From: Bacillota bacterium
GTDB lineage: Bacteria; Bacillota; Clostridia; Tissierellales; MES13
Direction: 5' to 3'
Assembly (NCBI GenBank): GCA_009711785.1
Contig: VENA01000078.1
Span: 1-55,320 of the forward strand
DNA length: 55,320 nt
How positions within the stretch are numbered: the first letter of the stretch is position 1; each line of letters starts with the position of its first letter. This document shows, piece after piece, positions 1 through 7,377 of this stretch. A model generated the notes under the pieces. The model saw only the letters and a program-made list of their open reading frames with translations, ran no database searches and was not told the DNA's origin. The translations under genes and the position numbers were made by a program.

Positions 1-7
1 ACTTCAT
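1..7 (-). CDS. Start of a gene running off the left edge (possible transposase)
   Basis: An ATG at 7-5 (minus strand) lies 8 bases after a perfect AGGAGG. Only Met-Lys and the first base of the next codon are inside the window. The start is well supported by the ribosome binding site. The product cannot be seen; a tnpA-like transposase is suggested only by the structured leader before it. Confidence 0.45.
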
Positions 8-108
8 TATAGATACCTCCTGTAGAATTTGATTTGTAGTTACCTACTGAGCAACTTACATCTCAAATTTTACAGCGAGGTTCTATTTTTTTCAAACCTC
101 ATTTTACT
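1..108 (-). mobile_element. Candidate IS200/IS605-type element end (left edge of window)
   Basis: On the minus strand, just downstream of a truncated methyltransferase, lies a stretch dense in RNA-like structure. GAGGTT/AACCTC pair at 77-82 and 95-100. A 12-bp stem with one mismatch joins 63-74 to 21-32. It encloses a smaller hairpin at 35-60. A strong AGGAGG (16-21) and an ATG (5-7) follow immediately. IS200/IS605 elements are known for subterminal hairpins and for a stem-loop that hides the tnpA ribosome binding site, which this matches. The element type is an inference, because the gene itself lies outside the window. Confidence 0.4.
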
Positions 109-486
109 TTATAACAGGAATGCTCCTATTATATTGTCAAAAGACTGATTGTTAAATTCAAGTTTATCAACATCCATCACTAAAACTTTTGCATTTTCAA
201 TACTTTTAGTTGATATCTCTTTATAGGTTTCTTTTACCATATTCTCTGATATATCAATTCCAATAACTTTTCCATCTTCCCCTACCTTTTTTATTGCTGG
301 AAATAATGAAGCTCCTTTACCCATTCCGACATCTAAAACTTCTGCACCTTCTTTTATATTAGCTAGTTTAACTAATCTATTACCAAATTCATTCCAATAT
401 TTTGGTCCAACTTCACCAAATGATTTAGCTACTTTATTAAAAGTCTCTTTCATTTCTCTTTTAATGTTTTGTTTTTTATTATTCAT
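109..486 (-). pseudogene. Truncated class I SAM-dependent methyltransferase
   Basis: This is the N-terminal half of a class I methyltransferase. Motif I reads VLDVGMGKGAS, followed by an acidic post-I segment (GIDISENM) and VMDVD. The frame stops soon after LEFNNQSFDNIIGAFLL, where intact relatives continue for about another 120 residues (usual length roughly 240-270). The start is taken at 486, because AAAGGAG precedes that ATG; the in-frame ATG 15 bases upstream lacks a site. The break coincides with the start of the structured mobile-element-like sequence at the left edge, so insertion or deletion is the likely cause. Without the substrate-binding half it is probably inactive. Confidence 0.75.
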
Positions 487-518
487 TTTTTCTCCTTTCA
501 TTTAAAAAGCTGTTTTGT

Positions 519-716
519 CTATCTATTCTTTGATAAATTTGTTATTTTTAAAGCCATACAAATCGATAGAGGTATAAAAATGGTTATTACTATAAATAGA
601 TAAATCATTTGTATTGTAGTATTAAAAGGTAAATAATAATCTATGTAATCTAAAATATTAATTAAGATAATAAAAAAAACTATAGATAAGAAAACAGTTA
701 CTACTTTTTGTTTCAT
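519..716 (-). CDS. Small two-helix membrane protein
   Basis: This 65-residue protein is not recognised. It has two hydrophobic segments, at about residues 5-24 and 35-56, separated by a short DYIDYYLPFN loop, and a basic C-terminus. It therefore looks like a hairpin membrane protein with both ends in the cytoplasm. GGAG lies 5 bases before the ATG. It sits 32 bases upstream of the truncated methyltransferase on the same strand and could share its transcript. No catalytic motif is visible. Confidence 0.6.
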   Translation of the reverse strand: MKQKVVTVFLSIVFFIILINILDYIDYYLPFNTTIQMIYLFIVITIFIPLSICMALKITNLSKNR

Positions 717-785
717 AATAACTCCACTCCCATTATTTTTAATATTACTAACTTGATTTCACTTTTTTACTATAATAAATTGTCT

Positions 786-1709
786 CTATTTTTTTATTCT
801 ATTAAATTTATTTAAAGTAATCAGTGATTTAAGTCCTAATACTCCTATCCATTCATTATAAGCTTCTTTTAAATCATCTTTATAAAAGCTTTTTCCCCAA
901 GGCGGTTTTATAAAATCATTTGATTCTAATTTTTTAATTACAAAATCTAAATTATCATTTATTTTTGATTCCAAAACGCCAAATCTAAAACTATTTGAAC
1001 TTTTTACAAAATCTATTGGTGTTGGTACATATTCATGCCATCTTTTTTCGTCGTATATAATGACTTCATCTATAGCTAAAGAAATTACTTTTTCTAATCT
1101 CTTTTGTAATTTTTCAGGTAATACTTTATATAGTTTTATATAGCAAAAGAGTTCATTTTCTGAGTTAAACTCTTTTTTATTTTCAATGTAGTTTATTGCA
1201 TATTCTATTAAATTATCTACATTTAACTTTCTAACATTTTCTCTATATTTGTATAAATATGCTATAATTTCAGCAGAAGGGTTCCCCCAATTTTTATCTA
1301 TAACAGTCATTTTAAGATCTTCACTATAATGCCACCAAGGAGCATGGGGAAAATTATTTACTTCTTTAGAGACAGCAAACCATCCATTTCTTTTTTTACA
1401 AAAGGACCTTTCTAAATACTCTATAGCGGCCTTTATCATTTCCCTTGATTCATCTGAAGAGTTAACTTTAGATAAAATTCTAACTCCTACCGAAGTAGCC
1501 ATTGGTGAAGAATAGGGAAGTCTAAAATCTGACTCAATACCATGGCCAAAACCACCATCTTCATTTTGAAATTTCTTAAGTTCGTTAATTACTAGTTGAT
1601 CAGAAGCATTATTAAAATATTTTTTAAAAAGACTCTTTTCTAATCCTCTTCCATATTTCATTATAGATTCAGAAACTTTATTAAATCTTTCCTTATCTAA
1701 CATTTTCAA
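786..1709 (-). CDS. Prenyltransferase/squalene-oxidase-type toroid protein, function unknown
   Basis: This is a 307-residue soluble protein. Near residues 45-60 the LKKFQNEDGGFGHGIE segment resembles the QxxDGGF repeat of alpha/alpha-toroid proteins (squalene cyclase and prenyltransferase-like). Trp/His-rich stretches such as PHAPWWHYSED come later. Such stand-alone bacterial proteins are usually annotated only by this fold, and no cyclase DXDD acid motif is obvious, so no reaction is assigned. The start is a TTG at 1709, six bases after GGAGGG; an in-frame ATG two codons later is the alternative. It is single, with intergenic DNA on both sides. Confidence 0.6.
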   Translation of the reverse strand: MKMLDKERFNKVSESIMKYGRGLEKSLFKKYFNNASDQLVINELKKFQNEDGGFGHGIESDFRLPYSSPMATSVGVRILSKVNSSDESREMIKAAIEYLERSFCKKRNGWFAVSKEVNNFPHAPWWHYSEDLKMTVIDKNWGNPSAEIIAYLYKYRENVRKLNVDNLIEYAINYIENKKEFNSENELFCYIKLYKVLPEKLQKRLEKVISLAIDEVIIYDEKRWHEYVPTPIDFVKSSNSFRFGVLESKINDNLDFVIKKLESNDFIKPPWGKSFYKDDLKEAYNEWIGVLGLKSLITLNKFNRIKK

Positions 1710-1906
1710 ATCTATCCCTCCTAAAATATCTTTATTATTACGATAACTTAACTACCATAACTCTTTATATCCTCTTTCCTTTCTCTTATATAAATAATAT
1801 TATTTCTAGTGTAAAGTGTATTGTAAAAAACGGACATTTATATTTCAATTACTTCTAAGAATAACATTTGTAAAAAATAAAATATTTAAAAATCCAATGA
1901 ATAATA

Positions 1907-2488
1907 TTACTTTATAAATATATTTCTTTTATTAATAAGGGTTAAAAAGCCAAAATCATTTAAATTATGTATAAAAATTGCTGTCCATATACTATTAGCT
2001 AAGTAAACATTAATAGCACAAACTAATCCTAAAACTAATGAACCAATCCAAACTTTTTTATCACTCCAAGTTTTATAGTGAAGTCCTAAAAATAATATAG
2101 ATGTAATTAAAATAGCTAATATTGGGTTAAATATTTTCATTAATGAGATAAATATTATACCCCTATATAAAAATTCTTCACCTGGTAGTTCTAAAGTATA
2201 TATTAATAAGCTAGTGTATATTAACCCTTTATCGATATCTTTTGTTTTTAACTTAATTCCCTTTGCAATAATAATATGTAAAATTAGAAAAAAGACTCCT
2301 ACTAATACTCCATATATTAAAGAACGAAATGTAAATTTTAAGTAAGTCTTGTCAATAAAATAAACTGAAATTATTCCTAAAAAAATGTAAACTGATCTTC
2401 TTATAATATTTTGTTTTAACGTATTTATCTTATAAAGTATATCTATAATTGCTAATAATGTTCCTATAATCAAAAAAAATAAAATCAT
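1907..2488 (-). CDS. CPBP family intramembrane metalloprotease (Abi/Rce1-like)
   Basis: This 193-residue, very hydrophobic protein has about six membrane segments. The three CPBP motifs are visible: an EExxxR-type GEEFLYRG, FLGLHY supplying the second-site histidine, and IHNLNDFG supplying the last histidine and asparagine. The family comprises membrane-embedded glutamate proteases related to CAAX-processing Rce1. In Firmicutes they are often found near bacteriocin or peptide genes, but no such gene is seen here. GGGGG lies five bases before the ATG. The 12-bp palindrome at 2529-2540 lies in its upstream region and may be a regulator site. Confidence 0.85.
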   Translation of the reverse strand: MILFFLIIGTLLAIIDILYKINTLKQNIIRRSVYIFLGIISVYFIDKTYLKFTFRSLIYGVLVGVFFLILHIIIAKGIKLKTKDIDKGLIYTSLLIYTLELPGEEFLYRGIIFISLMKIFNPILAILITSILFLGLHYKTWSDKKVWIGSLVLGLVCAINVYLANSIWTAIFIHNLNDFGFLTLINKRNIFIK

Positions 2489-2528
2489 AGTAACCCCCTA
2501 TTAATACTTTTTATATTATAAATACAAA

Positions 2529-2540
2529 ATACTATAGTAT
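2529..2540. promoter_or_regulatory. Palindrome ATACTATAGTAT upstream of the CPBP gene
   Basis: A perfect 12-bp palindrome lies about 40 bases upstream of the CPBP start. On the minus strand it is followed by a TATAAT (2515-2520 region) with no good -35 box. The identical palindrome occurs at 5268-5279 at the start of the DUF6323 operon. Two identical sites at two promoters suggest one regulator, but AT-rich palindromes can also arise by chance. Confidence 0.4.
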
Positions 2541-2549
2541 ATATTTTTT

Positions 2550-3185
2550 CTAAACTAAATTAAAATGTCTTTCAATTATTTTCATGTTTTCCTCTATTGT
2601 TTTCTTACCATTAACATTAATAACTTTATATCCTAAATCTTTTGCTTGTGATTTAACTTTCCTTCCAAAATAATAATCTCTCTCCATCCAGTTAAAAAAT
2701 GCTTTCTCTGGATTACTGCATTCTGATAAAATTCCCTTAATAAAATTTCTTTTAGAGTAATGTTTAATTTGGAATTCTTTAGATGGTATCATAAAAAGAA
2801 TTCTCTTTTTATCCACAGCTAATTTATCAATCAATTCAGGTAATAAGGCTGCTCCTTCCATTATTACTGTTTTATCTTCTGAAAATTTATTAAGTTCGCT
2901 TAAAACCATTTCAAATCTTTCTCTATAAAATTCAAACTCCTCTTTAACTTGTATATTAACAGGTCGCATCCATACTTCATTCCAATTCATCTGAAAAAAT
3001 TTATACATTATTGGATGTTTTTTAGGCTCAGAATTTTTTACATGCTTTCTTTCATAATCATCTATCTTATAATAATTTAATTTATATTTATCTGCTAGCT
3101 TTTTTGTTATAGTACTTTTCCCACAACAAGGTGAACCTCCAATAAAATATGCATTAGATAATATGGTTTTTATTTTTTTATTCAC
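2550..3185 (-). CDS. P-loop NTPase, AAA/adenylate-kinase-like nucleotide-binding protein
   Basis: This is a 211-residue cytosolic protein. GGSPCCGKST at residues 16-25 is a Walker A loop of the small-molecule kinase/AAA_33 type. YKIDDYE follows as the usual acidic segment after beta 2, and VIMEGAALLPE looks like the later 'ILVEG' strand. Many such clostridial proteins are annotated as putative kinases of unknown substrate. The start is GTG at 3185, preceded by AGGGGGAA. It follows the DUF6179 gene by 115 bases on the same strand. A short in-frame tail of that gene (ending RRGIRF) lies in between and looks like a remnant. Confidence 0.75.
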   Translation of the reverse strand: MNKKIKTILSNAYFIGGSPCCGKSTITKKLADKYKLNYYKIDDYERKHVKNSEPKKHPIMYKFFQMNWNEVWMRPVNIQVKEEFEFYRERFEMVLSELNKFSEDKTVIMEGAALLPELIDKLAVDKKRILFMIPSKEFQIKHYSKRNFIKGILSECSNPEKAFFNWMERDYYFGRKVKSQAKDLGYKVINVNGKKTIEENMKIIERHFNLV

Positions 3186-3300
3186 TAAAATTCCCCCTAT
3201 ATTAATAAAAACTCAACTAAAACCTAATTCCCCTTCTATCAGCCATAAATTTATACTTAGACATTTCATCTAAAATCCCTTTAATTTCTAAGCTTTTGTG

Positions 3301-4743
3301 TTAATAGAAACTAATTTCTTCATAATTAATTTCACTGAAATATCTTTCGATAGAATTTATTCTATTTTTCTCTAAGTTCTGTAAATACTCAATAAAATGT
3401 ATTTGCCATTCATCATTTGATTTCTTTGAATCTAAAATAATTTTTAAAAATTTCCTATTATCATCTCTTAATTCTTCATAAAATACAATTTTTGATAGGA
3501 TAGTTAACTCCATATCACCTAGTAAATCAAACACTAACTTAAATTCTTTACCATACAAACAATGAGCATTAAATAGGTCTAACATGTCGTTCAATGAACT
3601 AATATTTGATTTTATTATACTAATTTTATCTATTGTATTTCTGCATCGACTTATCTTTTTAACTATTAAATTAAAATCAGAATTACTCATTCTTTTATTT
3701 TCTTTAAATAAAAAGATATTGTCTTTAAATTCTTCTTCTCTTTCTGTCACTATTAAATTATTTAGACTTTTATTTTCCACTGCATTTTCTACCCGTAATA
3801 TAAATTTCTTTTTATAATATTTAATATATTCTAAAATATCAAGATCACTTATATTTAAAGCATCTATTAATATTTCAGATCCCCTTTCTACAAGTAAAGT
3901 AATTTCATTAGTATTTAATCGAATTAGCCTTTCATTTAAATACTCATATTGATATTTTGATATATTTATATTCCTTGCTTTACCTCCTGATAAAACTGAA
4001 AAAATAGCATTATTAAAAACTAACTCAAATATATTAATAAGCTCTATTTTATAATCCATCTTAGTCATTTTACCAAAATTTTTAAGTGTTTTTTCAATAT
4101 CTTCTTCATCAAAGTATTTACAAAACATAGTTTCTAGATTAAAACGTTTCAAATATTTATTAATATAAAAAACACCTCTAAATTTTATATCATCCACGAC
4201 TAAAGCTAAAGGATAATCTATACTTGCCATAGTATTATGGGCCCCAAAAATAATTTCATATTTTTTAAAAAACAAAGGCATTGCTTCCCAAATTGTTAAG
4301 TTATATGCCTCTAGTTTAACATTTAATTTATTTTTACTTATTTTTTTATAAAGTTCTATTGTTTCTTCATAACATAAACTTATAAGTTCTATACCTTTTT
4401 CATATATTTTTTTCATATCATTTTTCTTTAAATGCTCTAGTGCTTTATTTAAACTGTGAAAACTATAAGTATATGCATCTATTGCATACATAATTGAACT
4501 TAATAAATTTTCAGTAGTTTCTATAGTAACAGACGTACTTTCGCCTTTTGTATACCTCATTATCAAATCCTTTAATAATAACTTTATTTCAGATTGAATA
4601 TTACAAATCTCCTGCATATTTAATACTCCAACACGTAGAGCTTCATTTAAAAGAGAGATTGTATACTGATTTTTCTTTATATTTGATCTTTTCAACTTAC
4701 TATTTTTAATAATACCATAAACATTACCCTCTTCTTGTGACAT
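3301..4743 (-). CDS. DUF6179-like protein
   Basis: This is a 480-residue protein without signal peptide or membrane segment. The segment YTKGESTSVTIETTENLL around residues 65-82 matches what I recall of DUF6179 proteins, which are clostridial, uncharacterised and regularly paired with a DUF6323 protein, as here. The start ATG overlaps the upstream stop codon by one base (TAATG) and has GGAGGTG in front, so the two are translationally coupled. An oddity: the frame stays open for 27 codons after the stop, as if a longer C-terminus had been lost. The function is unknown, and the fold cannot be judged by eye. Confidence 0.65.
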   Translation of the reverse strand: MSQEEGNVYGIIKNSKLKRSNIKKNQYTISLLNEALRVGVLNMQEICNIQSEIKLLLKDLIMRYTKGESTSVTIETTENLLSSIMYAIDAYTYSFHSLNKALEHLKKNDMKKIYEKGIELISLCYEETIELYKKISKNKLNVKLEAYNLTIWEAMPLFFKKYEIIFGAHNTMASIDYPLALVVDDIKFRGVFYINKYLKRFNLETMFCKYFDEEDIEKTLKNFGKMTKMDYKIELINIFELVFNNAIFSVLSGGKARNINISKYQYEYLNERLIRLNTNEITLLVERGSEILIDALNISDLDILEYIKYYKKKFILRVENAVENKSLNNLIVTEREEEFKDNIFLFKENKRMSNSDFNLIVKKISRCRNTIDKISIIKSNISSLNDMLDLFNAHCLYGKEFKLVFDLLGDMELTILSKIVFYEELRDDNRKFLKIILDSKKSNDEWQIHFIEYLQNLEKNRINSIERYFSEINYEEISFY

Positions 4744-5207
4744 TAATAAACACCTCCATTATCTAAACTATCTTTTATTTGATTCTTTTTTCTAAACTCC
4801 TGTGCAAATACTTCAAGTCTACTCTTTAAAAGTTCTATTGATCCTTCACATGAATTTTCAAAATACTCCTTTAATATATCTATTAATTTAATATCACTAA
4901 TTTTATCTTCTGTTTCATTTTTAAAATAATAAAATATATCTTGTAATTCATTAAGAATAAATACAAAATTTTCATTATCTATATAGCAAGAATCACTAAA
5001 TTCTTCTATCATCATCTTTGTAACTTTGATTTCTAATTCTATTCTTCCATAACTTTGTAAAGCTCTATTTCTAGTTTCCATAATTTTATTTACATCTTCA
5101 ACTGTTAATAATAATCCATATTTTTTAATTTTTTCATTGCTTTTTAACACCTCTTCTATTAAGGACTTTCTCAGAACTTTAGAGTTAAGCATATTACGTA
5201 TAGTCAT
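4743..5207 (-). CDS. DUF6323-like protein
   Basis: This is a 154-residue, probably all-helical cytosolic protein. KYGLLLTVEDVNKIMETR and ALQSYGRIELE in the first third resemble the conserved core of DUF6323, the usual partner of DUF6179. The start is set at 5207, where AAAGGAGTG precedes the ATG; an upstream in-frame start at 5216 falls on the ribosome binding site. It is the first gene of a two-gene operon and ends by one-base overlap with the DUF6179 gene. A consensus promoter (5295-5323) drives it. The pair's role is not known; one could be a partner or chaperone of the other. Confidence 0.65.
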   Translation of the reverse strand: MTIRNMLNSKVLRKSLIEEVLKSNEKIKKYGLLLTVEDVNKIMETRNRALQSYGRIELEIKVTKMMIEEFSDSCYIDNENFVFILNELQDIFYYFKNETEDKISDIKLIDILKEYFENSCEGSIELLKSRLEVFAQEFRKKNQIKDSLDNGGVY

Positions 5208-5235
5208 ATAAAACACTCCTTTCCTTAAAAAGCTA

Positions 5236-5264
5236 TTGACTTTTAATCTTAGTTGTGATATAAT
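5236..5264 (+). promoter_or_regulatory. Strong plus-strand promoter
   Basis: TTGACT (5236-5241), a 17-base spacer and TATAAT (5259-5264) match the sigma-A consensus in 11 of 12 positions. The predicted start near 5271 lies inside the palindrome 5268-5279. No open reading frame of useful size follows before the terminator at 5345-5377, which suggests a non-coding transcript. Confidence 0.6.
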
Positions 5265-5267
5265 GAA

Positions 5268-5323
5268 ATACTATAGTATTATATTGGTGTATCTATTATA
5301 CTCTTCTATTTTTATATTGTCAA
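5268..5323 (-). promoter_or_regulatory. Consensus sigma-A promoter plus palindrome for the DUF6323/DUF6179 operon
   Basis: On the minus strand TTGACA (5323-5318), a 17-base spacer and TATAAT (5300-5295) form a perfect consensus promoter. Just downstream, where transcription should begin, lies the perfect palindrome ATACTATAGTAT (5268-5279), well placed for a repressor. A plus-strand promoter (5236-5264) points back at it, so the two promoters face each other across the palindrome. Confidence 0.75.
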
Positions 5324-5377
5324 ATAATTTCTAAATAAACGACTAAAAATCAGGGATGGCCAACCCTGATTTTTTTA
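5271..5377 (+). ncRNA. Candidate small RNA of about 105 nt
   Basis: The predicted transcript starts after the plus-strand promoter at 5236-5264 and ends at an 11-bp hairpin with a 7-T tail (5345-5377). It contains no plausible gene. It crosses the whole promoter of the DUF6323/DUF6179 operon in the opposite direction, so its transcription would collide with that promoter. This is inferred from promoter and terminator only; an alternative is the scar of a deleted gene. Confidence 0.4.
5345..5377 (+). terminator. Rho-independent terminator
   Basis: AAAAATCAGGG (5345-5355) pairs perfectly with CCCTGATTTTT (5364-5374) around the loop ATGGCCAA, with T residues continuing to 5377. No plus-strand gene lies upstream, so its partner is the putative small RNA. 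It has A/T tails on both sides and could also stop minus-strand transcripts. Confidence 0.75.
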
Positions 5378-5500
5378 TTATATAAAAATAATTACTAAAG
5401 TAATTTTATTTAGTGACTTTATTCAATAGTAATAAATGGTTATAAAAAGTATAATATTACTAAGTTTATTAGGATTTTCTATTGAAAGGAGTTTTTTATA

Positions 5501-5929
5501 ATGAAAAATGTAATTAATAAAAGGCTATTAGGTTATATAAAAAGATTTACCATTGTTCACGTTATAACTTATATTCTTGCAGGAGTAATATTTATGAATC
5601 TACAAGATTATGAAAATGCTTTTGCTACATTACAGGATTTTGAACATTTCCGTTCGTTAAATTCACCTATAGTAAAAGCTACAGGTTTTTTTCAAATAAT
5701 ACGTGGTAGTTTTATTGCTTTAGTACTTTATCCTTTTTATGATTCAATAATTAGAAGTAAAAATGGTTGGCTTAAATTATTTGGAGTATTATGGGGATTA
5801 ACATTTTTAGTTTCCGTCAAATCTAGTAAAAATTTAATGATAGGGTCATTAGAAGTTACTATTCAAATGATAATTTTCTCTTGGTTGTTTTTTATCTGGG
5901 AACGTAAAGTTTATAAAATAAATAGTTAA
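5501..5929 (+). CDS. Membrane protein, first of two tandem paralogs
   Basis: This 142-residue integral membrane protein has about four hydrophobic segments. Shared landmarks with the next gene include NKRLLGYIKRFT at the start, LYPFYDSIIRSKNGWLKLF in the middle, and LEVTIQMIIF...WERKVYK at the end. Compared with its neighbour it lacks about 15 residues before LEVT, which shortens one loop or helix. GAAAGGAG precedes the ATG. No known family was recognised. The two genes are 45 bases apart on the plus strand and are probably co-transcribed. Confidence 0.7.
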   Translation: MKNVINKRLLGYIKRFTIVHVITYILAGVIFMNLQDYENAFATLQDFEHFRSLNSPIVKATGFFQIIRGSFIALVLYPFYDSIIRSKNGWLKLFGVLWGLTFLVSVKSSKNLMIGSLEVTIQMIIFSWLFFIWERKVYKINS

Positions 5930-5974
5930 AATTAAATTCCTTTAAATTTTGATATTTATAGAAAGGATGTTTTT

Positions 5975-6448
5975 ATGTCAAGTATAATGAATAAAAAATT
6001 ATTAAACTATATTGTAAGATTTACTTTGACTTTTGTTATGATTTTTATTATTACTGAAATGATTTTTACAAATTTACTAAGCTATTTAGAATCATTTACT
6101 AATTTAGGAAGTTTAAAATACATACATTCTTTTAAATCTCCTATATTAAATGTTTCACCATTTATGAAAATAGTATATAGTATTATTATTGCCTTAATAC
6201 TTTATCCCTTCTATAAAGATATTATAAAAAGTAAAAGGGGTTATTTAAAACTATTTATAATCCTATGGGGATTAGCTCTTATTGGTTCAGTTGAGTGTAT
6301 ACCTGGATCTATAGAAGGTTTTATTTATACTAAGATTTCATTGTTAGAGCATTTTTTAGTAGCTTTAGAAGTTACTGTTCAAATGATGATATTTACTTTA
6401 ATATTTTTTAAATGGGAACGAAATGTCTATAAAAGATCTAAGAGATAA
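5975..6448 (+). CDS. Membrane protein, second of two tandem paralogs
   Basis: This 157-residue, four-helix membrane protein is homologous along its whole length to the gene before it. Conserved blocks are NKKLLNYIVRFT, LYPFYKDIIKSKRGYLKLF and ALEVTVQMMIF...WERNVYK. The LYPFY(D/K)xIIxSKxG block between helices is the most conserved part and probably forms a cytoplasmic loop. A GAAAGGA site precedes the ATG. The pair arose by tandem duplication and then diverged. The function is unknown. Confidence 0.7.
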   Translation: MSSIMNKKLLNYIVRFTLTFVMIFIITEMIFTNLLSYLESFTNLGSLKYIHSFKSPILNVSPFMKIVYSIIIALILYPFYKDIIKSKRGYLKLFIILWGLALIGSVECIPGSIEGFIYTKISLLEHFLVALEVTVQMMIFTLIFFKWERNVYKRSKR

Positions 6449-6517
6449 GATATGATTTGTTACTATTAAATAAAATTTATTTATCATCCCTATGTAGGTA
6501 GCAATATAACTATTTAA

Positions 6518-6840
6518 TTAAGTTTTATTAATATACTTTCTTATAACCATACCATGTGACTTTAACATACAGAATTTTTTATAAAAGGTTTGCATATTTT
6601 TATCACAGGTTAAATCAATGCATGGTATTTCTTTTAATAATTCTAACAGCCTTTCCATAAAATTGCTACCAATCCCTTAATTTTGATACTTTGGTAGTAC
6701 TTCTAACATTAGAATAAACTCAAAATTAATCCCTTCACTTATGCGTTTATAAACCCTTCCATATGTTTATATTTATGTTCCTGTCATTAAGCTTACAATG
6801 TATCACTTTTTTTACATCTTCTCTCGATTCACCATTGAGA
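6518..6840 (-). pseudogene. Decayed GNAT acetyltransferase
   Basis: The minus-strand translation gives a recognisable GNAT C-terminal half: EVLPKYQN, a stop, then GIGSNFMERLLELLKEIP, then CIDLTCDKNMQTFYKK and ending SHGMVIRKYINKT. The P-x-Y-Q-N-x-G-I-G run is the acetyl-CoA-binding motif A. An in-frame stop splits it, and the N-terminal half (VRFYLLNGESREDVKK) is in a different frame. The 5' limit is approximate. The original gene probably encoded about 140-150 residues. Confidence 0.65.
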
Positions 6841-6870
6841 AGATAAAATCTTACTCTTTTTATATAATGA

Positions 6871-7314
6871 TTATCCTTTATTATATAAACGATTATATTT
6901 TTTATTATTCTCATACCAAGTTACTATCCCTATTATTAAACTAAACATAGAAAGTATTATTAATAAAATTATTAGCAAATTAATTGATACTTTTGAGATA
7001 ATATCAACTGGAGTACGACCATATACAATAAACTGTATTATAATTATACTTAGCGTCATTAAAACAAATGCTTTAGTGCTTTCTCTAAATACGTTTAATT
7101 TAAATCCTTGCTTTCTTGCGTTATGCCATCTTTTTAAAAATTGTTTATCCTTTTTTTCTTCCCATGCTATCCTATAGATTGAAAATGTAATTAAACAAAT
7201 AGACCCTAGATAATAAAAACTTATATAATATATATCACTGAAAAATGGTATAGATAACAAAATTATAAAAAGTATCAATAAAAAAATAAACCGTTTAAAT
7301 TTACTTAATCTCAT
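6871..7314 (-). CDS. Membrane protein of unknown function
   Basis: This is a 147-residue protein with four hydrophobic segments, as two hairpins at about residues 8-45 and 82-135. A basic cytoplasmic loop (EEKKDKQFLKRWHNARKQG) lies between them. No catalytic motif is visible. GGAG precedes the ATG by ten bases. The next gene upstream (DUF4003) ends 63 bases away on the same strand, and a decayed GNAT follows. Confidence 0.65.
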   Translation of the reverse strand: MRLSKFKRFIFLLILFIILLSIPFFSDIYYISFYYLGSICLITFSIYRIAWEEKKDKQFLKRWHNARKQGFKLNVFRESTKAFVLMTLSIIIIQFIVYGRTPVDIISKVSINLLIILLIILSMFSLIIGIVTWYENNKKYNRLYNKG

Positions 7315-7377
7315 TAAACTTACACTCCTTAGTTATTTCATATCTTTTACAAGTTAAAAGATGTAATGTTCCTTCCC

